Shown in pieces: positions 35,584-44,736 of a stretch of DNA of 64,000 nucleotides (its first letter is position 1; each line of letters opens with the position of its first letter). A program made the translations under genes and the position numbers. Origin of the DNA: Chitinophagaceae bacterium (GTDB taxonomy: Bacteria; Bacteroidota; Bacteroidia; Chitinophagales; Chitinophagaceae); assembly GCA_947451935.1 (NCBI GenBank), contig CANGBH010000004.1, forward strand, positions 1 to 64,000, read 5' to 3'. A model generated the notes under the pieces. That model searched no databases, was not told the DNA's origin, and was given only the letters and a program-made list of their open reading frames with translations.

Positions 35584-36291
35584 ATGTTGAAATATATTTT
35601 TTCTCTTTTTTCTATAGGATACATGCTTACATCAACTGGACAAACAAGTGTAGAACAGACTATTAAGATCACATCAAATATCAGCACATTAAAGCAGGAT
35701 ATTTCTGCTGACCCAAGTCTCGAAATGATTGAACTGCGAAAATATATTCCAACAATTGAATATGACCTTAAATATGCCTCTACGGACAACTTTACAAAAG
35801 TTAGGCTTTACCCTAGAGGATTAAGTTCCACTTTTATGCGTAAAGAAGCTGCTGAAAGATTGGCAAAAGTTAGCAATGAGTTAGCACAAAATGGAATTAG
35901 GATAAAAGTGTGGGACGCCTATAGGCCCTATGCTGTTACAGAACAATTCTGGGATCTTATCCACGACGAACGATATGTAGCCAATCCATCCAAAGGAAGT
36001 GGCCATAACAGAGGCATTGCAATCGACTTAACTCTAATCAACATCAAAACTGGAAAAGAATTAGATATGCCAACACAATTTGATGATTTTTCAGAAGGTG
36101 CACATCATGGATATATGAAGCTATCTCCTGAAAAAATAAAGAATAGAGAATTTCTTAGGGAAATCATGGAAAAAAATGGCTTCTTAAAATTTGACACAGA
36201 ATGGTGGCACTACTATTTGCCTAACGGAGACAAATACAATGTATTGAATATCCCATTTGATAAATTAAAACAATATGCTACTTCAAGATAA
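35584..36291 (+). CDS. D-alanyl-D-alanine dipeptidase (VanX/DdpX type)
   Basis: This 235-residue zinc dipeptidase of family M15D splits D-Ala-D-Ala, freeing D-alanine during cell-wall turnover. The VanX features are KVWDAYRPYAVTEQFW, the zinc motif SGHNRGIAIDLT and EWWHYYL with the catalytic glutamate and third ligand. A weak signal peptide is present (MLKYIFSLFSIGYMLTSTGQ), so it is probably periplasmic. There is no vanHA-like ligase nearby, so this is recycling and not vancomycin resistance. It overlaps the next gene by 17 bases. Confidence 0.92.
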   Translation: MLKYIFSLFSIGYMLTSTGQTSVEQTIKITSNISTLKQDISADPSLEMIELRKYIPTIEYDLKYASTDNFTKVRLYPRGLSSTFMRKEAAERLAKVSNELAQNGIRIKVWDAYRPYAVTEQFWDLIHDERYVANPSKGSGHNRGIAIDLTLINIKTGKELDMPTQFDDFSEGAHHGYMKLSPEKIKNREFLREIMEKNGFLKFDTEWWHYYLPNGDKYNVLNIPFDKLKQYATSR

Positions 36292-37054
36292 AAAAATTGT
36301 AATCATAGGAGGCACAAGTGGCATCGGACTTGCAGCAGCGAATTACTTTATTAGCCAAGGTGCTCAACTTATTTCAGTGGGCAAAAAAGATTCTGAAAAC
36401 GCTGACATCAGCTCTAATCAACAAAACAACCATATTATATTTGCGGACGCAACAAATGAAACTGTTGCAGAAGATTCTATAAAATATTGTATACAAAAAT
36501 ACAATGGCTTTGATGGATTATTGCATGTTGCAGGAGGTAGCGGGAGAAGCTTTGGTGATGGACCATTGCACGAGATGATTGTTGAGGCTTGGGATAAAAC
36601 ATTAACACTAAATCTAACCAGTGTAATGCTCTCTAATAAAGCAGCGATCAATGCATTTCTTCAATTGGAAAAAGGTGGTGCAATCGTGAACATATCCTCT
36701 GTGCTAGCCAACCAACCTGCTCCGCATTTTTTCTCAACTCATGCCTACAGCACAGCAAAAGCATCCATCATAGCACTTAGTCATACTGCAGCTGCCTATT
36801 ACGCAAAGGACAATATCCGAATCAATGTTATCTCACCAGGACTAGTAGAAAGCCCTATGTCTAAAAGAGCATTAAGCAATGAAAAAATAATGGAATACAT
36901 CAAAATAAAACAACCGTTAGAAGGGGGAAGAATAGGTCAACCTGAAGACTTAACAGGTATGGCTGCATTGATGTTATCAGATCAAGGAAATTTTATAACA
37001 GGACAAAACATTTCGATAGATGGAGGTTGGTCGGTAAGCGAAGGACAATACTAA
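36275..37054 (+). CDS. Short-chain dehydrogenase/reductase
   Basis: This 259-residue classical SDR has the cofactor motif GGTSGIGLAAA at the N-terminus, the active-site serine in VNISSV, and the catalytic Tyr and Lys in YSTAKAS. The C-terminal ITGQNISIDGGW is typical. The substrate is probably a sugar or sugar derivative, judging only from the ROK kinase and SIS genes that follow at 3-base and overlapping spacing. It is the second gene of a six-gene operon. Confidence 0.9.
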   Translation: MLLQDKKIVIIGGTSGIGLAAANYFISQGAQLISVGKKDSENADISSNQQNNHIIFADATNETVAEDSIKYCIQKYNGFDGLLHVAGGSGRSFGDGPLHEMIVEAWDKTLTLNLTSVMLSNKAAINAFLQLEKGGAIVNISSVLANQPAPHFFSTHAYSTAKASIIALSHTAAAYYAKDNIRINVISPGLVESPMSKRALSNEKIMEYIKIKQPLEGGRIGQPEDLTGMAALMLSDQGNFITGQNISIDGGWSVSEGQY

Positions 37055-37057
37055 GAC

Positions 37058-37957
37058 ATGAAATCAGTAACAAAAGCAATTGGTATAGATTTAGGAGGAA
37101 CTCGCGTAAAAGCAGTGTTAGTTGATGACACTGGCAATACATTACAGGAGGTCATTTTGCCAACAGTTGACCAACATGGTCAATGGAAAGAGAGTGTAAA
37201 ATCGGCGTTCAACCAACTCAACGAACATGTCATGGAAAGCGAATGTTACATTGGGCTTTCCGCCCCAGGAATTCCAGACAAAAACAATAGATGCATTCAA
37301 TACATGCCAGGAAGGCTTCATGGAATTGAAGGGTTTAATTGGAGTGAATTTTTAGGTCGCGAAGTATTTGTTATAAATGATGCAGTTGCAGCGCTTTCAG
37401 CAGAAGCCCATTTCGGTGCAGCTAAAAACTGCAATGATGCCGTTATCATTACCATTGGCACAGGGGTTGGAGGCGCGTTGTTGATTAATGGGAAAATATA
37501 CCAAGGAGCATTTCAAAAAGCAGGACATATTGGTCACATGTCAATCAATGTTGATGGCGAACCAGATATCTGTGGAATGCCTGGTAGCCTTGAAGAAGCC
37601 ATTGGAAATTATTCAATCCAAAAAAGATCAGACGGTAAATTTTCTGATACTGCCGAACTCATAGTAGCGATGAATAACGATGATGCATTTGCGAAAAGCA
37701 TATGGATGAAATCTATGAAAGCGCTTGCAGTTGCTATTGCATCACTTGGTAACATTTTATCTCCCGAAAAAATCATTCTTGCAGGAGGGATTACAAAGGC
37801 TGGAAGCATATTAATTGATCCATTAGAAAAATATATCAACGAATACGATTGGCGCATTGGCGAAAATCACATGCAAATAGAAATAGCACAATTCGGCGAA
37901 CAAGCAGGCGCAATGGGCGCTGCGGCATTTTCATTTTTAGCACATAAAAACAATTGA
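37058..37957 (+). CDS. ROK-family sugar kinase-like protein
   Basis: This 299-residue ROK-family protein has the phosphate-binding motif GIDLGGTRVKAVLVD and the second motif IGTGVGGALLING. The catalytic aspartate is in FVINDAVAAL. The GHIGH motif is present, but the ROK zinc motif (CxCGxxGC) is degenerate: here it reads DICGMPGS, keeping one cysteine. It probably phosphorylates a (possibly N-acetylated) hexose, but the substrate is unknown. It starts 3 bases after the SDR gene and overlaps the SIS gene. Confidence 0.85.
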   Translation: MKSVTKAIGIDLGGTRVKAVLVDDTGNTLQEVILPTVDQHGQWKESVKSAFNQLNEHVMESECYIGLSAPGIPDKNNRCIQYMPGRLHGIEGFNWSEFLGREVFVINDAVAALSAEAHFGAAKNCNDAVIITIGTGVGGALLINGKIYQGAFQKAGHIGHMSINVDGEPDICGMPGSLEEAIGNYSIQKRSDGKFSDTAELIVAMNNDDAFAKSIWMKSMKALAVAIASLGNILSPEKIILAGGITKAGSILIDPLEKYINEYDWRIGENHMQIEIAQFGEQAGAMGAAAFSFLAHKNN

Positions 37958-38736
37958 TGATGAGTGAAATAAAAGAATATATCAACAAGGGCAGATTGAT
38001 TTGTGACCGAATCGAAGCACAAGAAAAAGAAATCATGTTGGCAGCAGAATGGTTTGCCCAATCTATACTTGCTGGCAGAATGGTTCATGTGTTTGGTTCA
38101 GGCCACAGTAGAATAATGGTTGAAGAAATGTGGCCACGTTATGGCTCCTTTCCAGGATTCAATCCAATTGTTGAGCTTTCCCTAACCTTCCACAACTTAG
38201 TTGTAGGTGCTAACGGACAAAGACAAGCTATGTTTTTGGAAAATGTTAGCGGTCTCGCAGATCGAATATTGAGAAACTTTGTGTTAACCGATCAAGATAC
38301 CGCTTTGATTATCTCTTCAGGAGGAACCAATATCGTACCCATTGAAATGGCTGAGGGATTCAAAAGAAATAATATTAAAGTAGTAAGCATCATCTCAACA
38401 CAACACGCAGAAGCAAGTCAGAGCAAACGAAAAGATGGCATAAAACTAGGCGATGTATCTGATTTAATACTGGATACTGGAGCACCAAAAGGTGATTCTA
38501 TGATTCATATTGAAGGATTAGAAACGCCAGTTTCTCCCGGCTCATCACTCGGTGGAATTCTTTTAATCAATTCAATCAAAGCAAAGATTGCATCGATTTT
38601 AACCAAGGCTGGGCATCCACCTACTGTACTGACTGCAACAAATATAGTAGGAGAAAAAAAGGCAACAGAACTTTTTGAAAAAGCCTACGACGAACACGCA
38701 ATACGATTATCTAAACTATATCAATTCAAACAATAA
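37954..38736 (+). CDS. SIS-domain sugar-phosphate protein (UPF0309 type)
   Basis: This 260-residue single SIS-domain protein binds or isomerises phosphosugars. The SIS phosphate site is seen in VHVFGSGHSRI and LIISSGGTNIVPIEMA. It resembles the UPF0309 group and is more distantly related to MurQ, the N-acetylmuramic acid 6-phosphate etherase. Coupled translation with the ROK kinase (4-base overlap) suggests that it acts on the kinase's product. Confidence 0.85.
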   Translation: MMMSEIKEYINKGRLICDRIEAQEKEIMLAAEWFAQSILAGRMVHVFGSGHSRIMVEEMWPRYGSFPGFNPIVELSLTFHNLVVGANGQRQAMFLENVSGLADRILRNFVLTDQDTALIISSGGTNIVPIEMAEGFKRNNIKVVSIISTQHAEASQSKRKDGIKLGDVSDLILDTGAPKGDSMIHIEGLETPVSPGSSLGGILLINSIKAKIASILTKAGHPPTVLTATNIVGEKKATELFEKAYDEHAIRLSKLYQFKQ

Positions 38737-38743
38737 CAAAACG

Positions 38744-39763
38744 ATGCAACCCATTCCCATTCGCACAACAGTTGTAGGAAGTTACCCATTTCCAGGTTGG
38801 CTAGAATATGCTACACAAAACCTAAATTCATTTGGTGCTGCAGACATTGAAGAAATGGCTGAAGATGCTGTAATTGCAGCTATTCACGACCAAGTGAAAG
38901 CAGGATTAGATGTCATAACTGATGGAGAACAGACTCGATTCGACTTCAATCTTTCCTTCTATGGATTTATCACAGGCATTCAACCGAATCATACTGAAAC
39001 AAGAAAATTCGGTCCACCTGCTCATGATCAACGTGGAAAACATAGCATAACATCAAGTTTAGTTGCTCCTAATGGACTAGGGTCCATCAAAGAATACCAC
39101 AGATTAAAAAGACTTGCGCCTGCTGGACCAACATTGAAAATGAGTCTACCCGGCCCATATACACTCAGTGGACGATTATTACCAAACGAACAATACAAAG
39201 ACCGATGGGAAATTACGGAAGCACTTATTCCTATCATTCAAAAAGAACTAATAGCATTAGTGGCTGCAGGGTGTACAGAAATCACACTAGATGAGCCTTC
39301 AATGAGCTGCTACGCATACAAAGAGGACACAAAGCGTTTTGTATCCATCTTCAATGAAACAGTATCTGTTATAAAAGATAAATGCAGGCTTTCCACTCAC
39401 CTATGCTTTGGAAACTTCAAAGGAAGACCTGTTGGCTATAGAAGCTTAAAGCCGATGCTTCCTGATTTCCTTGACATGAACGTAAATGAAATTCATATCG
39501 AAATGGCCAACAGAGAATTTGCAGAGATAGAACTATTGGCAAACTTCGCAGAAAAAATGGATGTGTCAGTTGGTATAATAGATGTCAAGAATTATTACAT
39601 TGAATCGGTAGAAGACGTAAAAGAAAGAATTAAAAAATGTCTGCAATATGTTCCTGCTGAAAAGCTATCTGTTGCTCCAGACTGTGGCTTAAGCCAAACA
39701 GCACGATGGGCATCAAAACAAAAGTTGATCAACATGGTAGAAGGTGCAAAACAAATGCGATGA
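38744..39763 (+). CDS. Core-MetE-like (cobalamin-independent methionine synthase family) protein
   Basis: This 339-residue protein matches only the C-terminal catalytic barrel of MetE. Zinc-binding residues are recognisable: His and Cys in STHLCFGN, and a Cys in VAPDCGL. It begins with RTTVVGSYPFPGWL, which is typical of the short form. The short form lacks the folate-binding N-terminal half, so it may use a different methyl donor such as methylcobalamin, or a different thiol substrate. A start at 38675 would overlap the SIS gene by over 60 bases; the ATG at 38744 is preferred. Confidence 0.85.
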   Translation: MQPIPIRTTVVGSYPFPGWLEYATQNLNSFGAADIEEMAEDAVIAAIHDQVKAGLDVITDGEQTRFDFNLSFYGFITGIQPNHTETRKFGPPAHDQRGKHSITSSLVAPNGLGSIKEYHRLKRLAPAGPTLKMSLPGPYTLSGRLLPNEQYKDRWEITEALIPIIQKELIALVAAGCTEITLDEPSMSCYAYKEDTKRFVSIFNETVSVIKDKCRLSTHLCFGNFKGRPVGYRSLKPMLPDFLDMNVNEIHIEMANREFAEIELLANFAEKMDVSVGIIDVKNYYIESVEDVKERIKKCLQYVPAEKLSVAPDCGLSQTARWASKQKLINMVEGAKQMR

Positions 39764-39772
39764 AAAATTGAT

Positions 39773-40636
39773 ATGATAAAAGCTATACGAAAAAACGAGT
39801 CACTCATTGATGATATTCTTCATGCCAGCAAGGATGAAGAAAATTTTCATATCTGGTGGTTAGGACAAAGCGGGTATTTGTTACAGTATAAGAATATCAG
39901 AATTCTTATCGACCCCTATTTATCAGACTCACTTACCAAGAAATACGAGAACACCGAAAAGCCACATGTTCGAATCAGTGAGCTAGTTATTTCTCCATCA
40001 GAACTCCCGCGTATAGATTATATCACTTCGAGCCACAATCATACAGACCACTTGGATGCTGAAACAATAATTCCAATTTTAAAAAATAATTCAAACTGCA
40101 AACTCATTATCCCTGAAGCCAATAGGACTCTTGTTTGTGAAAGGCTTCATCTTGAAAGCCATACTCCTATTGGATTAGACGCAGGGGAAGCTTATGAAAC
40201 AACAGCATTTAGCATAAGTGCAATACCGGCATCTCATAATACAATTGAAAAAGACGAAGCTGGTAAATGCCGTTTTTTAGGCTACATAATTAGACTTGGA
40301 AAATGGTGTATATACCACAGTGGAGATACATTACTATACGACGAAATGATTTCGCTAATCAAAAAACATAAGCCTGATTTAGCCTTACTCCCTATCAATG
40401 GAAATGACCCAGCTAGAAAAGTGGCGGGGAATTTAAACTCAACCGAAGCCGTATTCTTGGCAAAGGAAACTAATATTCCGATAATTATTCCATGCCATTA
40501 TGATCTGTTTGAATTCAATACAGTAGACGTAAATGAGTTCATCCATATTGCACAAAATGAAAACCAACGCTATTGTGTATTGGACTTAGGCGGAAAATTT
40601 TCCAGCCATGAATTCCATAATCAGGTTATAAAATAA
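39773..40636 (+). CDS. UlaG-like metallo-beta-lactamase-fold hydrolase
   Basis: This 287-residue enzyme of the metallo-beta-lactamase fold has the metal motif SSHNHTDHLD and later histidines in ASHNT, YHSGDTLLY and PCHYD. It resembles UlaG, the L-ascorbate 6-phosphate lactonase, so a sugar-lactone hydrolase role is plausible. It is the last gene of the vanX-SDR-ROK-SIS-MetE-like operon, 9 bases after the MetE-like gene. Confidence 0.85.
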   Translation: MIKAIRKNESLIDDILHASKDEENFHIWWLGQSGYLLQYKNIRILIDPYLSDSLTKKYENTEKPHVRISELVISPSELPRIDYITSSHNHTDHLDAETIIPILKNNSNCKLIIPEANRTLVCERLHLESHTPIGLDAGEAYETTAFSISAIPASHNTIEKDEAGKCRFLGYIIRLGKWCIYHSGDTLLYDEMISLIKKHKPDLALLPINGNDPARKVAGNLNSTEAVFLAKETNIPIIIPCHYDLFEFNTVDVNEFIHIAQNENQRYCVLDLGGKFSSHEFHNQVIK

Positions 40637-40640
40637 ACAT

Positions 40641-40940
40641 CTACTTAGATTCTGTAGCAACGACTGAATCTAAATTGATTGGTCCGTAAACGTGGGGGAA
40701 TGTTTGTTCTAATGAAGGAGACCACTCAAATATAAATTGACTTGAAAGTTTATCGGTATCTATGGTTAGTTGAACCAAGTCACTAACTCCTTTATAATAT
40801 TTGTCTTTTATGTACTCTACTTGGCTAGCCTCGCAGCAATGTATAAAGCCTTCGGCATTTAAAGCCGGTGAAGAATAAACACCTTCTGCCTGCGCTTTTT
40901 GCCAAGCTTCAGCAGTAGTAATATGATAAATTTTAGCCAT
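40641..40940 (-). CDS. DUF952 protein
   Basis: This 99-residue protein belongs to the DUF952 family of unknown function, with the family signatures KIYHIT, EGFIHCC and FPHVYGPI. It lies 14 bases downstream of aroC on the same strand and may be co-transcribed with the aromatic operon. Nothing ties it functionally to that pathway. Confidence 0.85.
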   Translation of the reverse strand: MAKIYHITTAEAWQKAQAEGVYSSPALNAEGFIHCCEASQVEYIKDKYYKGVSDLVQLTIDTDKLSSQFIFEWSPSLEQTFPHVYGPINLDSVVATESK

Positions 40941-40954
40941 GTGTTAATTTTCGT

Positions 40955-41950
40955 TTATGAATATACGGGTTTTATATGTTGCGACCGCAACATAAGGTCA
41001 GCAAATACAAATGCAGTAACCGCTTCAAGTACTGGTGGCACCCTTAGCGCAATACATAAATCATGTCTTCCACGAACCGCGAAATTTTCCATTGCATCGG
41101 TCTCCCAATTGTATGTATGCTGTTCTTTGGGTGTAGAAGAAGTTGGCTTAATGGCAATTCTAAAAACAATCTCATTGCCATTAGTAATTCCCCCTATAAT
41201 TCCACCTGCATGATTCGTAGTTGTTTTACCTTCTTTATTTTCAATGGAATCGTTATGATCTACTCCAAACATAGAAGCAGCTTTGAATCCTGTACCGAAT
41301 TCAATACCACGAACGGCTGGAATAGCAAATACAGCGTGTGAAATGAGTGATTCGGCAGAATCAAAAAATGGCTCACCTAATCCTAAAGGCAATCCATTCA
41401 CCTTACACTCCACAATACCACCAACAGAATCTTTTTGATCTATCGCTTTCTGTAATCCAACTTCAACTGAAGACTCCCCACCTATAGAAACTATTTCAGA
41501 AACAACAGATATCCCTTTTAATATTTTTTTAGCTACTACTCCAGCTGCAACAAGACAAAGTGTTAATCGTCCACTAAAATGTCCACCTCCACGAAAATCT
41601 TCAAATCCTCCAAATTTTCTATTGGCAACAAAATCAGCATGACCTGGTCTTGGCACAGCACGCTGCTTTTCATAATCACCAGAACGTGTATTCTTATTTT
41701 CAAACAACAGCATTAATGGCGCGCCAGTTGTTTTGCCATTAAATACGCCACTCTTAAATATTGGTAAATCTTCTTCTTGCCTTGGTGTTGTACCTTTTTG
41801 CGTACCACCTTTTCTCCGTTCTGTATCAACAATAAAATCTTCTACAGCTAGTGGCAATCCAGCAGGACAACCATCAATCACTACACCTAAACCCTCTCCA
41901 TGCGATTCACCAAAAATAGATACTGAAAAAATCTTTCCGAAATGGTTCAT
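40955..41950 (-). CDS. aroC: Chorismate synthase
   Basis: This is the last step of the shikimate pathway, an FMN-dependent trans-elimination giving chorismate. The 331-residue protein begins with SIFGESHGEGLGVVIDGCPAG and contains RPGHADFVAN and FRGGGHFSGRLT. The latter is the FSGR variant of the more common SSARET motif and is known from other bacterial AroC. It is the last pathway gene of the aromatic operon, 9 bases after aroA. Confidence 0.95.
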   Translation of the reverse strand: MNHFGKIFSVSIFGESHGEGLGVVIDGCPAGLPLAVEDFIVDTERRKGGTQKGTTPRQEEDLPIFKSGVFNGKTTGAPLMLLFENKNTRSGDYEKQRAVPRPGHADFVANRKFGGFEDFRGGGHFSGRLTLCLVAAGVVAKKILKGISVVSEIVSIGGESSVEVGLQKAIDQKDSVGGIVECKVNGLPLGLGEPFFDSAESLISHAVFAIPAVRGIEFGTGFKAASMFGVDHNDSIENKEGKTTTNHAGGIIGGITNGNEIVFRIAIKPTSSTPKEQHTYNWETDAMENFAVRGRHDLCIALRVPPVLEAVTAFVFADLMLRSQHIKPVYS

Positions 41951-41959
41951 GACTATTGT

Positions 41960-43240
41960 TTAATTCGTTTCCAAAGAAATATGAGCACCGAGGGAAATCA
42001 TATGATGATAAAAATCGGGATATGACTTATTGATTGCTTCCGCATCGTTTATAATCACAGGTCCATCTGCACACAATGCTGCAACAGCAGCAGCCATGGC
42101 AATTCGATGATCATGATGAGAATGAACCTCAGCTCCATTCAAAACACTACCACCATGCACATACATCATATCGCCATCTAGTTCAATTTTTATACCCATT
42201 TTACCAAAAACATCCTGTAGCGTTAATGCCCTATCGCTTTCTTTATGGGTCAACCGTTTAGCACCTTTGATTTTTGTTACCCCTTTACAGTAAGCAGCCA
42301 ATGACACTAATGGTGGAAATAAATCAGGGCACTCAGTTGCATCAAATTCAAACGCAACTAATTCGCTTGGGGAAACAACATATTGTCCATCACTATAACT
42401 CAAGTTTGCACCAGCAGAGGTAATCGCTTCTAGTATTTTCTTATCCGCTTGAACAGAATCTGCATTCATTCCTTCAATGACAATTTTGGAAGAAATGGCT
42501 CCAGCAACAAATAAGAATGAGGCACCACTCCAATCACCCTCAACGGTATAATGAATAATATCAGGTGTAGAATTCTCCGCAGCAGGCCCAAAAGTGAAGG
42601 TCGCATAGGAGTCCACAACAGGAAGTTTCATGCCAAACGCCTTAATTACCTGCAAGGTCATATCAATATATGGCCTACTTTTTAAGTCTTTTACTTTTAT
42701 GGTAACGTCAGATGCATTTGAAGCTGAAAAAGCGAATAAAAGTCCAGTTAAAAACTGAGAACTCAAACTCCCGTCGACCTCAATAGAAGAAGGCACCATC
42801 GGCCCCTTAATCTGAATAGGAAGCTTTCCATTGTTAGACGAAATAGCAATACCCAATTTTGGAAATATCTCATCAAAAAAATGCATTGGCCGATTCATTA
42901 ATGAGCCTGAACCAGTCAACGTAAGTTGCTGACTACTTATTGAAGCAATGGGAGTGAACATCCTTATTCCCAATCCACTTTCCCCACAAAATACAGTATC
43001 CTTAACGGGCATAACACCTACACTTGATATTTCAAGATGATCTGTATGTTCAATAATTACTGCTCCAAGTTTTTGAATCACATCGATTGCTGCAAGATCA
43101 TCATTTGAATTACCTGGAGTATAAATCAATGTTTTCCCTACATGAAGCAAGGAGGCGGCACAAGCGCGTTGCATATCACTTTTAGACCTTGGTGCACTAA
43201 TGTTTCCATTCAATACGGATGGATTAACTATTGCCTTCAT
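41960..43240 (-). CDS. aroA: 5-enolpyruvylshikimate-3-phosphate synthase
   Basis: AroA joins PEP to shikimate 3-phosphate in the cytoplasm. The 426-residue protein has KSDMQRACAASLL near the start, ESGLGIRMFTP in place of the common NAGTAMRPL block, and HKESDRALTL near the C-terminus. The glyphosate-site region (ESGLGIR) differs from E. coli, which is common in class II-like AroA. It lies in the operon between aroB and aroC. Confidence 0.94.
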   Translation of the reverse strand: MKAIVNPSVLNGNISAPRSKSDMQRACAASLLHVGKTLIYTPGNSNDDLAAIDVIQKLGAVIIEHTDHLEISSVGVMPVKDTVFCGESGLGIRMFTPIASISSQQLTLTGSGSLMNRPMHFFDEIFPKLGIAISSNNGKLPIQIKGPMVPSSIEVDGSLSSQFLTGLLFAFSASNASDVTIKVKDLKSRPYIDMTLQVIKAFGMKLPVVDSYATFTFGPAAENSTPDIIHYTVEGDWSGASFLFVAGAISSKIVIEGMNADSVQADKKILEAITSAGANLSYSDGQYVVSPSELVAFEFDATECPDLFPPLVSLAAYCKGVTKIKGAKRLTHKESDRALTLQDVFGKMGIKIELDGDMMYVHGGSVLNGAEVHSHHDHRIAMAAAVAALCADGPVIINDAEAINKSYPDFYHHMISLGAHISLETN

Positions 43241-43248
43241 TGTATTTA

Positions 43249-44292
43249 TTACTTAATCATGTTATTAAACTCTACCAAATGGTCATGCAATGCATCAACA
43301 GAAATCTTTTGTATTAAACCAGTTCCTATTTTTTGTAATAAAATATAGCTCATGTCTTTGTTCACACGCTTCTTATCCATCTTCAACACATTAAACACTT
43401 TTTTTACATCAAATTTTCCTCTAGTCGGCAATCCATATTCTATCAATACCTTTTCTATTCTATCTGCCCCTTTTAGTCCCACTGCTTTTTCTGAAAGCCA
43501 TGAAGCGAAAATCATTCCTAATGAAACAGCTTGACCATGCGTCAATTCGTATTGAGTTTCTAAGGCATGTCCAAGGGTATGACCGAAATTGAGCAACTTT
43601 CTATTGCCTGTTTCAAATTCATCCGCTTTAACAACACCCACTTTCAATTTTACATTGCGCAGAATAATATCTCTAAGAAGGGATTTGTCACGCTTCACTT
43701 TAGCAATATTACTTTTCTCTAACAATGAAAACGTTTTGCTATCCAATATACAAGCATGCTTGATGATCTCAGCAAACCCGTTACTCCATTCTGAATCTGG
43801 TAATGTTTTCAAAAAATCAAGATCATAAAACAAAAAAGAGGGTTGACGAATCACCCCCACCATGTTTTTATATTCCCCTACATCGATACCGTTTTTACCT
43901 CCAATAGAAGCATCTACCATAGCTAATAATGATGTAGGCACAAAACCAAACTCAATGCCCCTCATATATACCGAAGCGATGTAGCCGGTAAGGTCTGTAA
44001 TAACTCCGCCTCCAATACCAATTAACGTAGTTTGTCTATCTGCAGAAAATTCAATTAGCTGATCAATTACTGCGTCCACTGTAGCCTGAACCTTATACTC
44101 CTCACCAGCTTTCAAGGTAATTACATTCCACTTCTTGAATTTACTTTTATGCGCAACAAAAACATTTTCATCAGTAATAATAATCGCCTTCTCTTTGTTT
44201 ACAATTTGATCAAAATTATTGAATGATGCATCAAAGTAGCAATCGACAATTTTCTGTGAAAAACGAAAACGTGTTTTTTTCATACTCGTCAT
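43249..44292 (-). CDS. aroB: 3-dehydroquinate synthase
   Basis: AroB converts DAHP to 3-dehydroquinate with NAD+ and a divalent metal. Typical blocks are GIGGGVITDLTGYIAS, FVPTSLLAMVDASIGGKNGID and the metal histidines in FGHTLGHALE. The 347-residue length is normal. It begins 4 bases after the stop of a Y1-type transposase-like gene that interrupts the otherwise biosynthetic row. Confidence 0.95.
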   Translation of the reverse strand: MTSMKKTRFRFSQKIVDCYFDASFNNFDQIVNKEKAIIITDENVFVAHKSKFKKWNVITLKAGEEYKVQATVDAVIDQLIEFSADRQTTLIGIGGGVITDLTGYIASVYMRGIEFGFVPTSLLAMVDASIGGKNGIDVGEYKNMVGVIRQPSFLFYDLDFLKTLPDSEWSNGFAEIIKHACILDSKTFSLLEKSNIAKVKRDKSLLRDIILRNVKLKVGVVKADEFETGNRKLLNFGHTLGHALETQYELTHGQAVSLGMIFASWLSEKAVGLKGADRIEKVLIEYGLPTRGKFDVKKVFNVLKMDKKRVNKDMSYILLQKIGTGLIQKISVDALHDHLVEFNNMIK

Positions 44293-44296
44293 ACTA

Positions 44297-44719
44297 TTAC
44301 TTATCTGTTTTTAAAAAGACTTCGATCTCTGTTTGAAACGTCCTTGTCAAATGATACTCTTCTTGCCTTTCAATAAATGATGTCACTTGTGCAAGTGAAC
44401 CAGGACTCACTGAATAAGCAATGATTTCATCAGACCAGTCAAATCCAGCCTTTATCAATTGAGTCGTGTTTGTCCATTCGGAAGACTCAGAACGCAACAA
44501 CCTCATAACCTGAGATAAATTCTGGGCAGGATGCAACTGCAATAAAAGATGAACATGATCTTCGGCTCCATTCACTTCTAATAAATGAATTCCTTTTTCT
44601 TCTGCCAGTTTTTTTATGTGACTAAAAAGAACAACCCTTACCGGCCGTGTTAATACACTTTCCCTGTTTCGAGTTGACCAAATGATGTGCACATATAAAA
44701 AAACCTGTACCATGGTCAA
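44297..44719 (-). CDS. Y1 (IS200/REP-associated) transposase-like protein, probably inactive
   Basis: This 140-residue protein has the Y1 HUH-nuclease fold. It begins VQVFLYVHIIWSTRNR, has the HUH motif EDHVHLLL (His55, His57) and ends with the helix that normally carries the nucleophile in a YIxxQ motif. Here that position is Phe115 (FIERQ), so the DNA-nicking tyrosine is missing. Only 17 bases separate it from aroF and 4 from aroB, leaving no space for IS ends. It is therefore a domesticated or dead gene inside the aromatic operon. Whether it has a function is unknown. Confidence 0.8.
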   Translation of the reverse strand: MTMVQVFLYVHIIWSTRNRESVLTRPVRVVLFSHIKKLAEEKGIHLLEVNGAEDHVHLLLQLHPAQNLSQVMRLLRSESSEWTNTTQLIKAGFDWSDEIIAYSVSPGSLAQVTSFIERQEEYHLTRTFQTEIEVFLKTDK

Positions 44720-44736
44720 TTTATTAGTAGCGAACC

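Noticed and set aside
35584..36291. Vancomycin resistance locus
   Set aside because: Only a VanX-type dipeptidase is present; no vanH or vanA-like gene and no VanRS pair lie near it, so it is more likely part of cell-wall recycling.
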